A DNA stretch of 64,000 nucleotides from Oscillospiraceae bacterium (GTDB taxonomy: Bacteria > Bacillota > Clostridia > Oscillospirales > QAMX01): contig SVLQ01000013.1 of NCBI GenBank assembly GCA_015067825.1, forward strand, positions 1-64,000. The letters run 5' to 3'. Below are positions 44,269 through 52,296 of the stretch, piece by piece (position 1 is the stretch's first letter; every line of letters begins with the position of its first letter). The position numbers and the translations under genes were made by a program. Under the pieces are notes generated by a model. It was not told the DNA's origin, did not search any database, and saw only the letters and a program-made list of their open reading frames with translations.

Positions 44269-45303
44269 TCAGCTCTTGGCCGCGAGCGTTTTGGCACACT
44301 TGGCACATTTGATCACAAGTTGGCCTTTTCCGGTGGGCACAGCCAGCTTAGCGCCGCAGAACGGACAGGCGAAAACAGACTTGCCGTTGGTCTCCTGCAC
44401 GAAATTTGCCGTTCCGTCGACCTGCGGAGCAGGCTTGGGCGTCGGTTTGGGTTGCGGAGTCGGCGTGGGCTGGGGAATTTCCCCGTTTTTAACCGCTTTT
44501 TTGCAGGCGTTGCAGAGATTGACGCGCGGATTCACGGCCTGCGAATGGTAGGTTTTGCCGCAGTTTTCGCAGATATGAGCATAGCTAATCGGTGCAGGAG
44601 TTGGTGTGGGAGTTGGCGTGGGAGCTGGCGTGGGTTTGGTCACGCGTGCGTTGTTTTGCTGTTTGTTTGCCTGCTTGTTCGCCTTTTTCTTCCGGTTATG
44701 GCGAGCCCAAACGACCATAAGCGCACTGAGACCAAGCCAAGAAATCACGAAAACCGGGTTGGACAGTTTTTCTCCAATTTCTTCACCGAACAGAAGGAAA
44801 ATAGCAATGCCGAGAACCACCCAAACACCTGCCGGAATGAGGCTGGTGATCTTGCCGTCGACCGGAGGCGGATCGGGCGGTGTAGGCGGTGTGGGCGGTG
44901 TAGGCGGCGTGGGCGTTCCGATCACCGGCATCGGCTTGATATAGCCGCAAGGATCGCGGCGGATCACACTGAGGTAGTTTTCGGCCGTATAGACTTCACC
45001 TACGTTGTCGACGTTCTTCTTAATGTAGAGAACAGGAGCGGCGGTAAAGCCGGGAACATCGTTGTACACCTCGATCACGCCGTCGCTGTCGGTTTTCATG
45101 TAGCCAATCGGTGCGCGCGTAAAATTGGCAAAGTCTTTGCCGTAGATTTTTCCTTCGCTCCATTCGATTTTGCCGCAGGGATTGCCACCAAACACGCGGG
45201 TCGCTTCTTTGAGGGTATAGATGTAGCCATTATCGTCAATGCGGAGCGATTCACTGCCGCCGAAGATAGAAAACCACGCTTTAGGCGTATAGATTTCAAA
45301 CAT
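44269..45303 (-). CDS. Membrane protein with two zinc ribbons and Pro-Thr linkers
   Basis: I do not recognise this 344-residue protein. The first 125 residues contain four short beta repeats with phrases such as IDDNGYIYTL, GKIEWSEGKIYG and RRDPCGYIKP. A PTPPTPPTPP linker follows, then two hydrophobic segments (about 158-175 and 185-200) and a basic stretch. A zinc ribbon (CENCGKTYH...CNACKK) and a second Pro-Thr linker lead to a C-terminal zinc ribbon (CPFCGAKL...CAKC). There is no signal peptide, so the N-terminal repeats and both ribbons may be cytoplasmic. It is monocistronic, with a good promoter and terminator. Confidence 0.75.
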   Translation of the reverse strand: MFEIYTPKAWFSIFGGSESLRIDDNGYIYTLKEATRVFGGNPCGKIEWSEGKIYGKDFANFTRAPIGYMKTDSDGVIEVYNDVPGFTAAPVLYIKKNVDNVGEVYTAENYLSVIRRDPCGYIKPMPVIGTPTPPTPPTPPTPPDPPPVDGKITSLIPAGVWVVLGIAIFLLFGEEIGEKLSNPVFVISWLGLSALMVVWARHNRKKKANKQANKQQNNARVTKPTPAPTPTPTPTPAPISYAHICENCGKTYHSQAVNPRVNLCNACKKAVKNGEIPQPTPTPQPKPTPKPAPQVDGTANFVQETNGKSVFACPFCGAKLAVPTGKGQLVIKCAKCAKTLAAKS

Positions 45304-45338
45304 ATCCGTGAACCTCTTCTATTTTTTCTTCACCTAAT

Positions 45339-45367
45339 ATTATACATGATTTTGCCGGTTTTGTAAA
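45339..45367 (-). promoter_or_regulatory. Promoter of the zinc-ribbon membrane protein gene
   Basis: On the minus strand TTTACA (45367-45362), a 17-bp spacer and a perfect TATAAT (45344-45339) are present. Confidence 0.88.
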
Positions 45368-45424
45368 TGGAAAACAAGCGCCGCGCAAAATTTTCGCCGA
45401 TTTTCCCGTGCAAATTACCCGAAA

Positions 45425-45460
45425 GAGAAAAATCCCTCCGAACGATTTGTTCGGAGGGAT
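45425..45460 (-). terminator. Terminator of the GH27/small zinc protein operon
   Basis: A perfect 12-bp stem (45432-45443 with 45449-45460) has a 5-nt loop and is followed on the minus strand by TTTTTCTC. Confidence 0.92.
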
Positions 45461-45469
45461 CCGGCTTGT

Positions 45470-45676
45470 TCAATTCTCTTTTTTGGCGGCAAACAGCATA
45501 CAGCCCATCGCGCGGAACTCTTCGATCTTCTCGCGCAGGCGCTCTTCCGAGCAGCGAAATCGCTTGCCGAGGCAGGTGATGCACATATACTCCGTCGCGC
45601 CGCGGTTGACGAGCTTTTTATAAAGCCCGATCTCGTCACTCGTGAGCGTTTTGCCGCATTGGATGCACCGCGCCAT
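45470..45676 (-). CDS. Small zinc-ribbon protein
   Basis: This 68-residue protein has two CxxC pairs (CIQCGK at 4-9 and CITCLG near 32-37), consistent with one zinc site, followed by a charged helix (CSEERLREKIEEFRAMG). The function is unknown; similar small proteins occur beside varied genes in clostridia. The ATG overlaps the stop codon of the alpha-galactosidase (TAATG), implying translational coupling, and a terminator directly follows. Confidence 0.75.
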   Translation of the reverse strand: MARCIQCGKTLTSDEIGLYKKLVNRGATEYMCITCLGKRFRCSEERLREKIEEFRAMGCMLFAAKKEN

Positions 45677-46866
45677 TACGCATCGACGATCTTCGCGCGG
45701 AAGAGACGGCAGGCGTGCGCCGGGATGTGATCGATCTCGACCGCGCCGTTGAGCGTGTGCATGACTTCGCCCGTCCAGAGGTCGGTGAGCTCCAGTGTTT
45801 TGCCGATCGCGTGCGGCAGGCCGACGTTTTCGGGTTCAAAGGTGTAGCGCCAGCGGCCGCCGGCCTCATCGGTGAAGTTGAAGAAGCCGATGGCGATATC
45901 GCCGTTATCGAGGAATTTGGCAATGATCGGGTTGTCGAGGAAATAATTTTTATAGTAGAAGTCGTCGGGGCCGCGATTCGGATTGATCTCAAACCACTCG
46001 CTGTGCGCCATAAACGGCTGACAGCCGCGCGGATCCTGGTTGATGGCGATCACTTCTTTGTTCATCAAGATCGACTTGGTCGCATCGTCCATCGAGCGGA
46101 TATCGCAACCGATCATCAGCGGCGAATTCAAGAGTGCCCACAGCGAGAAGTGCAGGCGGTATTCGTCCTCGGTGCAGCCGGTCAGCGCGACGTTGCCCTT
46201 GCCGCCCATGCCGACGACGAGCATATCCATATCGTTGAAGCAGCCTTTGGCGTTGTATTCCTGCGCCATGAGCTGCGACTGCGCCAGCTCTTTGATCGAC
46301 TCCCAGCTGTCGTTGATGTCGCCGGTCGAGCGCCACATATGCGCGCCGGTCTCTTTGATCCACTGGCGGGTATGCGCCGAGCCCCACGAGCACGCGCTGA
46401 AGAGGATATCGCGGCCGCAGTTGGCAAGCGCAAGGCTCATGCGCTTATACATAATATCGGGGCGGACAGAGATCGGATGGAAGCAGTAGTCGTACTTCAA
46501 GAAGTCGATCTCCCATTCGGCAAAGGTCTGGGCATCGACCCATTCGTAGCCGTAGCTGCCGGGATATCCTGCGCAGGTAAGGTAACCGGCGCAAGAATAC
46601 ATGCCGAACTTCAGGCCCTTGGAGTGGACGTAGTCGGCGACGTATTTCATGCCGTGCGGGAATTTTTCGGGATCGGGGACGATACGGCCGTCTTTTCCGC
46701 GTTCCTTGAGCGCCCAGATATCGTCGATGACGATGTATTCGTAGCCGGCATCCTTGAGCCCGCTGGAGACCATCGCGTCGGCGGATTCGAGGATAAGCTG
46801 TTCATTGATGTTGGCGCCGAAGGTATTCCAGGTGTTCCAGCCGAGCGGGGGCGTATTGACAAACAT
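45676..46866 (-). CDS. Glycoside hydrolase family 27 alpha-galactosidase
   Basis: This 396-residue retaining glycosidase has PPLGWNTWNTFGANI at the N-terminus, EYIVIDDIW, and SKGLKFGMYSCAG. The nucleophile is Asp126 in DFLKYDYC, and the acid/base is Asp183 in MWRSTGDINDSW. A C-terminal antiparallel beta domain completes the family fold. No signal peptide is present, so it probably acts in the cytoplasm on imported galactosides. I choose ATG 46866 because GGGAGGT lies 6 nt upstream; ATG 46881 would overlap that site. It leads a two-gene operon. Confidence 0.93.
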   Translation of the reverse strand: MFVNTPPLGWNTWNTFGANINEQLILESADAMVSSGLKDAGYEYIVIDDIWALKERGKDGRIVPDPEKFPHGMKYVADYVHSKGLKFGMYSCAGYLTCAGYPGSYGYEWVDAQTFAEWEIDFLKYDYCFHPISVRPDIMYKRMSLALANCGRDILFSACSWGSAHTRQWIKETGAHMWRSTGDINDSWESIKELAQSQLMAQEYNAKGCFNDMDMLVVGMGGKGNVALTGCTEDEYRLHFSLWALLNSPLMIGCDIRSMDDATKSILMNKEVIAINQDPRGCQPFMAHSEWFEINPNRGPDDFYYKNYFLDNPIIAKFLDNGDIAIGFFNFTDEAGGRWRYTFEPENVGLPHAIGKTLELTDLWTGEVMHTLNGAVEIDHIPAHACRLFRAKIVDA

Positions 46867-46887
46867 AGTGTGACCTCCCATTTAGGC

Positions 46888-46990
46888 GATTGTAAAACGA
46901 AGTTTTACAATCGGGACCGCGCGGCGTGTGGACTCGCACAGCTCGTCTCAGAGGTGTTTTTTCGGCGGCAAAGCCACCGAAAAAACACCT
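46888..46990. repeat. Modular hairpin repeat, family Q, short copy
   Basis: Hairpin 1 is GATTGTAAAAC/GTTTTACAATC with loop GAA (46888-46912). The terminal stem is GGTGTTTTTTCGGCGGC, loop AAA, then its near-complement. Inner hairpins are reduced. A degraded GATTGTAAAAC copy follows to about 47022. Confidence 0.8.
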
Positions 46991-47041
46991 TGGATTGTAA
47001 AACTACCGATTTACAGTCGCTGACAGTTTTGTGTTATCTTT

Positions 47042-47070
47042 ATTATAGCCGAAAACTTTGCCGAGGTAAA
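47042..47070 (-). promoter_or_regulatory. Promoter of the alpha-galactosidase operon
   Basis: On the minus strand TTTACC (47070-47065) and a perfect TATAAT (47047-47042) are spaced by 17 bp. The family Q repeat would lie in the 5' leader. Confidence 0.72.
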
Positions 47071-47098
47071 GAGGGGGACAAAAAATTTTTCTGCCGCG

Positions 47099-47127
47099 TT
47101 GTTTTTTCGGCGGAAATATGATATTAT
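47099..47127 (+). promoter_or_regulatory. Promoter of the flavoprotein gene
   Basis: TTGTTT (47099-47104), a 17-bp spacer and extended -10 TGATATTAT (47119-47127) are present. GGAGGT at 47150-47155 is the ribosome-binding site. Confidence 0.78.
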
Positions 47128-47163
47128 GATAGCAGAGAAATACGCGTTTGGAGGTACCTATTT

Positions 47164-47787
47164 ATGAAAGTTTTGCTTTTGAACGGCAGTCCGGATCCCT
47201 CCGGCTGTACCTATACCGCGCTTTCCATCGTCGCCGCCTCGCTGGAAGCCGAGGGGATCGACACGGAGATCTGCCAGGTCGGTGCCAAGCCGGTGATCGG
47301 CTGCACGGGCTGCGGCGGCTGCCGCGCCGGCAAGGGCTGCGTTTTCACCGACGACGCGGTCAACGAATTCGTCGCGAAGGCCCGTGAGGCCGACGGTTTT
47401 ATCTTCGGTTCGCCCGTCCACTACGCTTCGGCATCCGGCGCGGTCACCGCGTTCCTCGACCGCTGCTTCTATTCCGGCAGTTCGGCGTTTGCTTATAAGC
47501 CGGGTGCGTGCGTCGTTTCGTGCCGCCGCGCCGGTTCGACGGCCACGCTCGATCAGCTGAACAAATATCTGACGATCTCGAACATGCCGATCGTCTCGTC
47601 GTGCTACTGGAACATGGTGCACGGTAACCTGCCGGAGGAAGTGCAGAGAGACCTTGAGGGCGTGCAGATCATGGAAAATCTGGGCAAAAACATGGCGTGG
47701 ATCTTAAAATGCATCGCGCTCGGCAAAATGAAGGGCGTTGAGCACCCGGTGATCGCCAGCCGCGCCCGCACGAATTTTATCCGATAA
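47164..47787 (+). CDS. Iron-sulfur flavoprotein, flavodoxin-like NAD(P)H-dependent reductase
   Basis: This 207-residue protein has a flavodoxin-like FMN phosphate loop LLLNGSPDPSGCTYTAL and a compact cysteine cluster Cys47-x2-Cys50-x2-Cys53-x5-Cys59 (GCTGCGGCRAGKGC). This spacing is that of iron-sulfur flavoproteins that bind FMN and a [4Fe-4S] cluster. Later, GFIFGSPVHYASASGAVTAF is the second FMN contact. It probably transfers electrons from NAD(P)H or ferredoxin to an unknown acceptor. It has its own extended -10 promoter; the downstream gap holds two tandem Q repeats. Confidence 0.9.
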   Translation: MKVLLLNGSPDPSGCTYTALSIVAASLEAEGIDTEICQVGAKPVIGCTGCGGCRAGKGCVFTDDAVNEFVAKAREADGFIFGSPVHYASASGAVTAFLDRCFYSGSSAFAYKPGACVVSCRRAGSTATLDQLNKYLTISNMPIVSSCYWNMVHGNLPEEVQRDLEGVQIMENLGKNMAWILKCIALGKMKGVEHPVIASRARTNFIR

Positions 47788-47793
47788 ATATTC

Positions 47794-48110
47794 GATTTGG
47801 AAACTGCGTTTCCAAATCGGTATCCGCTGCGGCGGGGTTCTCACGCGCTGATCCCCGCCGACAAAATCTGCGATTTCGTCGGCTCCCCTCGGCGCGTGGA
47901 CGAGCTTACGCTCGTCTTGGTGGTGTTTTTTCGGCGGCAAAGCCTTATCGATTTGGAAACTGCGTTTCCAAATCGGGCCGCTACGGCGGGGTTTTCACGC
48001 GCTGATCGCCGCCGACAAAATCTGTGATTTCGTCGGCTCCCCTCGGCGCGTGGACGAGCTTACGCTCGTCTTGGTGGTGTTTTTTCGGCGGCAAAGCCAC
48101 CGAAAAAACG
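47794..48110. repeat. Two tandem family Q repeats
   Basis: Copies begin at 47794 and 47950 (period 156 bp) and are about 90 percent identical. Each has GATTTGGAAAC/GTTTCCAAATC (loop TGC), GCCGACAAAATC/GATTTCGTCGGC (loop TGC), GACGAGC/GCTCGTC (loop TTAC) and the start of the T-rich CGGCGGC stem, which is complete only in the second copy. No gene is present. Confidence 0.93.
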
Positions 48111-48144
48111 GATAGATGATAGATTGGGAGAAGGTTGGTGGCTT

Positions 48145-50049
48145 ATGTACAAGATTTCTGTTCCGCTCGTTCGTTACGACGAGTTTCACGAAGAAAATTT
48201 AGCGCATTTACGCCGTTTTGGTGCTGAACGCGTGTTTTTATGTCCGAGCCGCGGATTCGGCAGTGAAGAGGAAAAACGCGCGGAATACGCGCGCCTCGCC
48301 GAAAACATCCGTTTCTACACCGATGCCGGCTATGAGGTCGGCGTTTGGATCTCGACGATCGGCCACGGCGGTGAGCTCGTGGGCGGCCCCGACGGCGCGG
48401 CAACGGCCAGCTTTACACGCCTGATCGGACTTAGGGGGCGGTCGACGAGCGATTCCTTCTGTCCGCTCGATCCAGCCTTTTCCAAAACGATCTGCGACCA
48501 CATTGAAAACATCGCCCGCTGCGGCCCCAAGCTGATCATGGTCGACGACGACTACCGTCTCGCCTCGCGCAACGACTGCGGCTGCACCTGCGAGCGCCAC
48601 ATGGCAGAATACGAAAAGCGCCTCGGCGAAAAGATCGCGCGCGAGGACGTGCTCGCCAAGGTCTTTACCGGCGGCAAGAACAAATACCGCGACGCGTGGC
48701 TCGGGCTCATGGGCGACACGCTGCGGGATTTCGCTCGGCAGATGCGGGCGGCCGTCGACCGCGTGGACCCGACGATCCGTTTGGGCGCGTGCTCGTGCAT
48801 GTCGGTCTGGGACAGCGACGGCGTGGATTCCATCGAGTTGGCGCGGATCTTTGCCGGTTCGACCAAGCCGTTTTTGCGCCTGATCGGTGCGGCCTACTGG
48901 CCGGCATTTTGGGCGCCGCCGTGCAACCGCCTCGCCTACGTCGCCGAGCTGGAGCGGATGCAGCGCCATTGGTGCGAGGGCGAGGACATTGAGATCTTCG
49001 GCGAGGGCGACGTGTATCCGCGCCCGCGCTACGTTGTGCCGGCGGCAAATCTGGAAGCGTTCGACACGATCTTGCGCGCCGACGGCGGGTTGGACGGCTG
49101 TTTAAAATACGGCGTCGACTATTTTTCGTCGGCGAATTACGAAATGGGCTACGCTTTGCGCGCCGAGCGTAACCGCCCGCTTTACGTGGCGATCGAAAAG
49201 GCGTTTGCCGGCAAGCGCGCCGTCGGAGTCGGCGTGGCCTGCACGATGAAAAAAATTGCGGAAAAGGTCTTTTCCGACCCGCAGCGCGAGATCGGCGTTT
49301 GCTACGATAACGGATTCTTCCAGCCCGAGCAGCAGCTTTTGACCGAGTGCTCGCTGCCGATCACCTACGACGCCGCCCCGACGATGGCGGTATTCGGTGA
49401 AAACGCGCGCCATCTCGACCTCAGCGCGCTGCCCAAGGGGCTTTTGCTCGACGTTCCCGCCGCGCTGATTTTGGAGGCGCGCGGCCTGGACGTCGGGTTG
49501 GCGGCAGCCGAGCCTTTGGCGAAGACCCCCACGGCGTTTTCGTTCCCAACTTACGCCGAGCGCACGCCGATGGGTTCGGCAACCGGGTTGATGGCCGCGA
49601 GATTTAAGGATGGTGCTGCGGTTTTGGCGGAATTTGACGGGGAGCAGGCGCATCCGGCCGTCGCGCGGTACGAAAATGCGCAGGGGCTGCGCACCGTGAT
49701 CCTCGCGATCGACGGCGAAAAGGCGATCGCCAACGACCGTTTCCGCCGCAACTATTGTCTGCCGAAGCTGCTGGGCGAGCTGCTCGCATGGGCAGGGCGC
49801 GAGCCCTTGCCGGCAACGTGCTTTGGGCATCCGGATCTTTACCTGATGGTCAAGCGCGACGAAAAGGAGCTTTCCGTTGGGATGTGGAACCTCTTTGCCG
49901 ACGAGGTGCTTTGTCCGACCGTTGTGCTCGACAAGGCCTACACGGCAATCGAGACGATCAACGGCGAGGCCGCGCTGGAAAGTAATACCGTGCGGTTTTC
50001 CACCGATATCCCCGCGTTTGGCTTTGCCGGATTCACCGTTTCTCTGTAG
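48145..50049 (+). CDS. Uncharacterised large enzyme, probable TIM-barrel glycoside hydrolase-like protein
   Basis: This soluble protein of 634 residues lacks a signal peptide, and I cannot assign it to a named family. The N-terminal 340 residues have alternating beta and alpha segments (RVFLCPSRGFGS, EVGVWISTIGHGG, LIMVDDDYRL, IRLGACSCMSVWDSD, IEIFGEGDVYPRPRYV) consistent with a TIM barrel. Acidic residues sit at likely strand ends (VDDDY, FGEGD). The rest resembles the glutamine-amidotransferase-like and beta domains of GH42-like enzymes. A cysteine-rich stretch NDCGCTCERH is unusual. I choose ATG 48145 over an upstream TTG at 48124, with AGAAGG as ribosome-binding site. Confidence 0.7.
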   Translation: MYKISVPLVRYDEFHEENLAHLRRFGAERVFLCPSRGFGSEEEKRAEYARLAENIRFYTDAGYEVGVWISTIGHGGELVGGPDGAATASFTRLIGLRGRSTSDSFCPLDPAFSKTICDHIENIARCGPKLIMVDDDYRLASRNDCGCTCERHMAEYEKRLGEKIAREDVLAKVFTGGKNKYRDAWLGLMGDTLRDFARQMRAAVDRVDPTIRLGACSCMSVWDSDGVDSIELARIFAGSTKPFLRLIGAAYWPAFWAPPCNRLAYVAELERMQRHWCEGEDIEIFGEGDVYPRPRYVVPAANLEAFDTILRADGGLDGCLKYGVDYFSSANYEMGYALRAERNRPLYVAIEKAFAGKRAVGVGVACTMKKIAEKVFSDPQREIGVCYDNGFFQPEQQLLTECSLPITYDAAPTMAVFGENARHLDLSALPKGLLLDVPAALILEARGLDVGLAAAEPLAKTPTAFSFPTYAERTPMGSATGLMAARFKDGAAVLAEFDGEQAHPAVARYENAQGLRTVILAIDGEKAIANDRFRRNYCLPKLLGELLAWAGREPLPATCFGHPDLYLMVKRDEKELSVGMWNLFADEVLCPTVVLDKAYTAIETINGEAALESNTVRFSTDIPAFGFAGFTVSL

Positions 50050-50054
50050 GTGAG

Positions 50055-50245
50055 GTTTTTCCACCCAGAACAAACGGCGGGAGCAAGCCCCCGCCCTACG
50101 ATGTTTTTGTAACCACCCGACGCGCGATTAACAGCACCCGTGGAGGACGGCCTCTGCGCCGTCCCACAACGTACCGATCTCCTCGCGGTGAGGTTTCTCC
50201 ACCCGCAGCAATCGGGCGGATGATATCCACCCCTACGGCGTGTTT
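50055..50245. repeat. Cluster of short palindromic repeats, family P
   Basis: This contains CGGCGGGAGCAAGCCCCCGC followed by CCTACGA, GGACGGCCTCTGCGCCGTCC, and GGGCGGATGATATCCACCC followed by CTACGG. They are joined by the GGTGAGGTTTCTCCACCCG linker and its variants, here in inverted orientation relative to 58200. There is no gene. Confidence 0.78.
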
Positions 50246-50286
50246 GCAACCGTGCGGCACCAAAACCAATTTCCATGCGATTTCGT

Positions 50287-50326
50287 AAAAAAACAGGATG
50301 ATACAGCCGTATCATCCTGTTTTTTG
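50287..50326. terminator. Bidirectional terminator at the end of the GNAT/serS operon
   Basis: AAAAAACAGGATGATAC and its exact complement, with a 4-nt AGCC loop, form a terminator with T-runs on both strands, ending at the GNAT stop codon. Confidence 0.93.
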
Positions 50327-50917
50327 CTATTTTTTTGCAACAAATTTCGCGTATTCTTTCACCGTGATCTCGTAGCTCTCAAACCGCAGATACTCGCCAT
50401 GATGCGGTACAGCCGTCTGGCTGCGCCCCATGTGGCGCATACCGCACGCCGCAAGCACGTAGCCCGAACGCTCGTTGCCGACGAAATGACAGCCGTAGAT
50501 CTTGCGGAACCCGACGCGCCCAAACGCAAATTCCAAAACCGCGGCGGCAGCCTCGTGCGCGAGACCCTTGCCCCACCAGTTTTGCCCCAGCGAATAGGCG
50601 AGGTTGGCCGTTTTCGCGTGCGGCAGCACCTCGGTGAGCGTGGTCATGCCGATGCATTCCCCGCTCGCCTTCTCAAAAACGCCCCAGTAGAAAACGTCGC
50701 GCTGAAAATACCCTTCCAGCTTAGCGGCGATAAAATCGCATACGTCGGTGTATTCCGGCATCCGGCGGGAGGTCATAAAGCGGTAGACCTCGACGTCGGC
50801 CGCCCAGTTTTTGTGCATCGACGCCGCATCGGCCAACGTCAGCCGCCGCAGGGTGAGCCGCGGCGTTTCGATCGTGACCGTGCCGCAGAGATCAAGCGGT
50901 TTTTGCGAGAAGATCAT
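50327..50917 (-). CDS. GNAT-family N-acetyltransferase (RimJ-like)
   Basis: This 196-residue acetyl-CoA-dependent transferase of the RimJ/RimL type begins with ETPRLTLRRLTLADA. It has GVFEKASGECIGMTTL and the acetyl-CoA loop LGQNWWGKGLAHEAAAAVLE (20 residues). The substrate is unknown; homologues modify ribosomal proteins, antibiotics or small molecules. The ATG overlaps the serS stop codon by 4 nt (ATGA), so it is translated with serS. Confidence 0.9.
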   Translation of the reverse strand: MIFSQKPLDLCGTVTIETPRLTLRRLTLADAASMHKNWAADVEVYRFMTSRRMPEYTDVCDFIAAKLEGYFQRDVFYWGVFEKASGECIGMTTLTEVLPHAKTANLAYSLGQNWWGKGLAHEAAAAVLEFAFGRVGFRKIYGCHFVGNERSGYVLAACGMRHMGRSQTAVPHHGEYLRFESYEITVKEYAKFVAKK

Positions 50918-52209
50918 TTTGCGTCGCGGGTGAGAACTTCGATGCCGCCGAGGTACTTACGGAGCACTTCAGGCACGACAACGTCGCCGTTGGCGAGCTG
51001 ATTCTGTTCGACGATCGCCGGCAGGATGCGCGAGGTGGCAAGGCCGGAACCGTTCAGCGTGTGGAGGAATTCGGTCTGCTTGGATCCGTCGCGGCGGAAA
51101 CGCATCATGCCGCGGCGCGCCTGGTATTCGCGGGCGTTGGAGACCGACGAAACTTCCTTGTAGCCGTCCATCGACGGGATATGGATCTCGATATCGTAGG
51201 TGCGCGCCATCGAGGCCGAGCAGTCGGCGGCGGCGAGCTTGACCGTGCGGAAGTGGAAGCCAAGGCCCTTCACGAGCGCTTCGGCCTTGCCGACGAGCTC
51301 TTCAAACGCTTCGTCGGATTTCTCCGGCAGCGTGTACTGGACCATTTCGACCTTGTTGAACTGGTGGCCGCGGACCATACCGCGTTCGTCGGCGCGGTAG
51401 CTGCCGGCTTCGCGGCGGAAGCAGGGCGTGTAGGAGATGTATTTGCGCGGAAGATCGGCTTCGGTGAGGATTTCGTCGCGGTGGAGGCTGACGAGCGCGG
51501 TTTCGGCGGTCGGCAGCATGAAGCGGCGCTGCTGATCTTCAGCGGTGTCGAGCCAGTAAACGTCTTCGGCGAATTTCGGGAACTGACCGGCGGTCAGGCC
51601 GCATTCGTAGCCGAGCATATGCGGCACGAGAACGAGCTCGTAGCCGTCGGCGATGTGGGTGTCGATGAAGTAGTTGAGCAGGGCCCATTCCAGACGGGCG
51701 CCCAGACCGCGATAGATCCAGAAGCCGCTGCCCGAGAGCTTGGTGCCGCGCGGGTAGTCGATCAGACCGAGGTTGGTGCAGAGATCGACGTGGTTTTTGG
51801 GTTCAAAGTCGAAAACGTGCGGTTCGCCGTAGTAGCGGATCGGTTCGTTGTTTTCTTTGCCGCCGGGCGCGAGGTCTTTGTCCGGCAGGTTCGGCAGCGA
51901 GAGCATCAGCGTGCGGTATTCGGCGTCGACTTCCTTGAGCTGGGCGTCGGAGGCCTTGATCTCTTCGGCGATGGCCTTCATCTCGGCCATGATCGGCGCG
52001 ACGTCTTCGCCCGCTTTTTTCTTCATCGGGATCTCTTTCGATGCCTTGTTCTGGCGGGCCTTGAGCTGTTCGCCGTTGTGGATCAGATCGCGGCGCTTTT
52101 CATCGAGCTCGAGAATGCGGTCGATCTCGGCGCAGCAGTCGCTGCCCTTGGCGAGCAGGCGATCCTTCACGTCCTGCGGATTTTCTTTGATCAATTTGAT
52201 ATCCAGCAT
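50914..52209 (-). CDS. serS: Seryl-tRNA synthetase
   Basis: This 431-residue class II synthetase has an N-terminal coiled-coil arm (about 30-105) that grips the tRNA-Ser long variable arm. Motif 2 is FRREAGSYRADERGMVRGHQ, motif 3 includes GLATSRILPAIVEQNQ, and the serine-site region is PTAETALVSLHRDEIL. The start is ATG 52209 with AAAAGGA upstream; a TTG at 52218 would be too close to that site. I looked for a T-box in the 87-bp leader and saw none, although a T-box precedes a different gene in this window. Confidence 0.96.
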   Translation of the reverse strand: MLDIKLIKENPQDVKDRLLAKGSDCCAEIDRILELDEKRRDLIHNGEQLKARQNKASKEIPMKKKAGEDVAPIMAEMKAIAEEIKASDAQLKEVDAEYRTLMLSLPNLPDKDLAPGGKENNEPIRYYGEPHVFDFEPKNHVDLCTNLGLIDYPRGTKLSGSGFWIYRGLGARLEWALLNYFIDTHIADGYELVLVPHMLGYECGLTAGQFPKFAEDVYWLDTAEDQQRRFMLPTAETALVSLHRDEILTEADLPRKYISYTPCFRREAGSYRADERGMVRGHQFNKVEMVQYTLPEKSDEAFEELVGKAEALVKGLGFHFRTVKLAAADCSASMARTYDIEIHIPSMDGYKEVSSVSNAREYQARRGMMRFRRDGSKQTEFLHTLNGSGLATSRILPAIVEQNQLANGDVVVPEVLRKYLGGIEVLTRDAK

Positions 52210-52296
52210 ATTTTTCAATCCTTTTCCTGTAATATTCTTATATTTATTTTTATACTGTGCTTCTAAAAGTCTGCTGAGGTTTGTCTTATGTGCAGT

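Noticed and set aside
45715..47121. Open frame (468 codons) opposite the alpha-galactosidase
   Set aside because: Same reason: the GH27 motifs on the other strand are unambiguous.
52210..52296. T-box leader in front of serS
   Set aside because: The 87-bp gap contains no TGGTACCGCGG core and no terminator hairpin.
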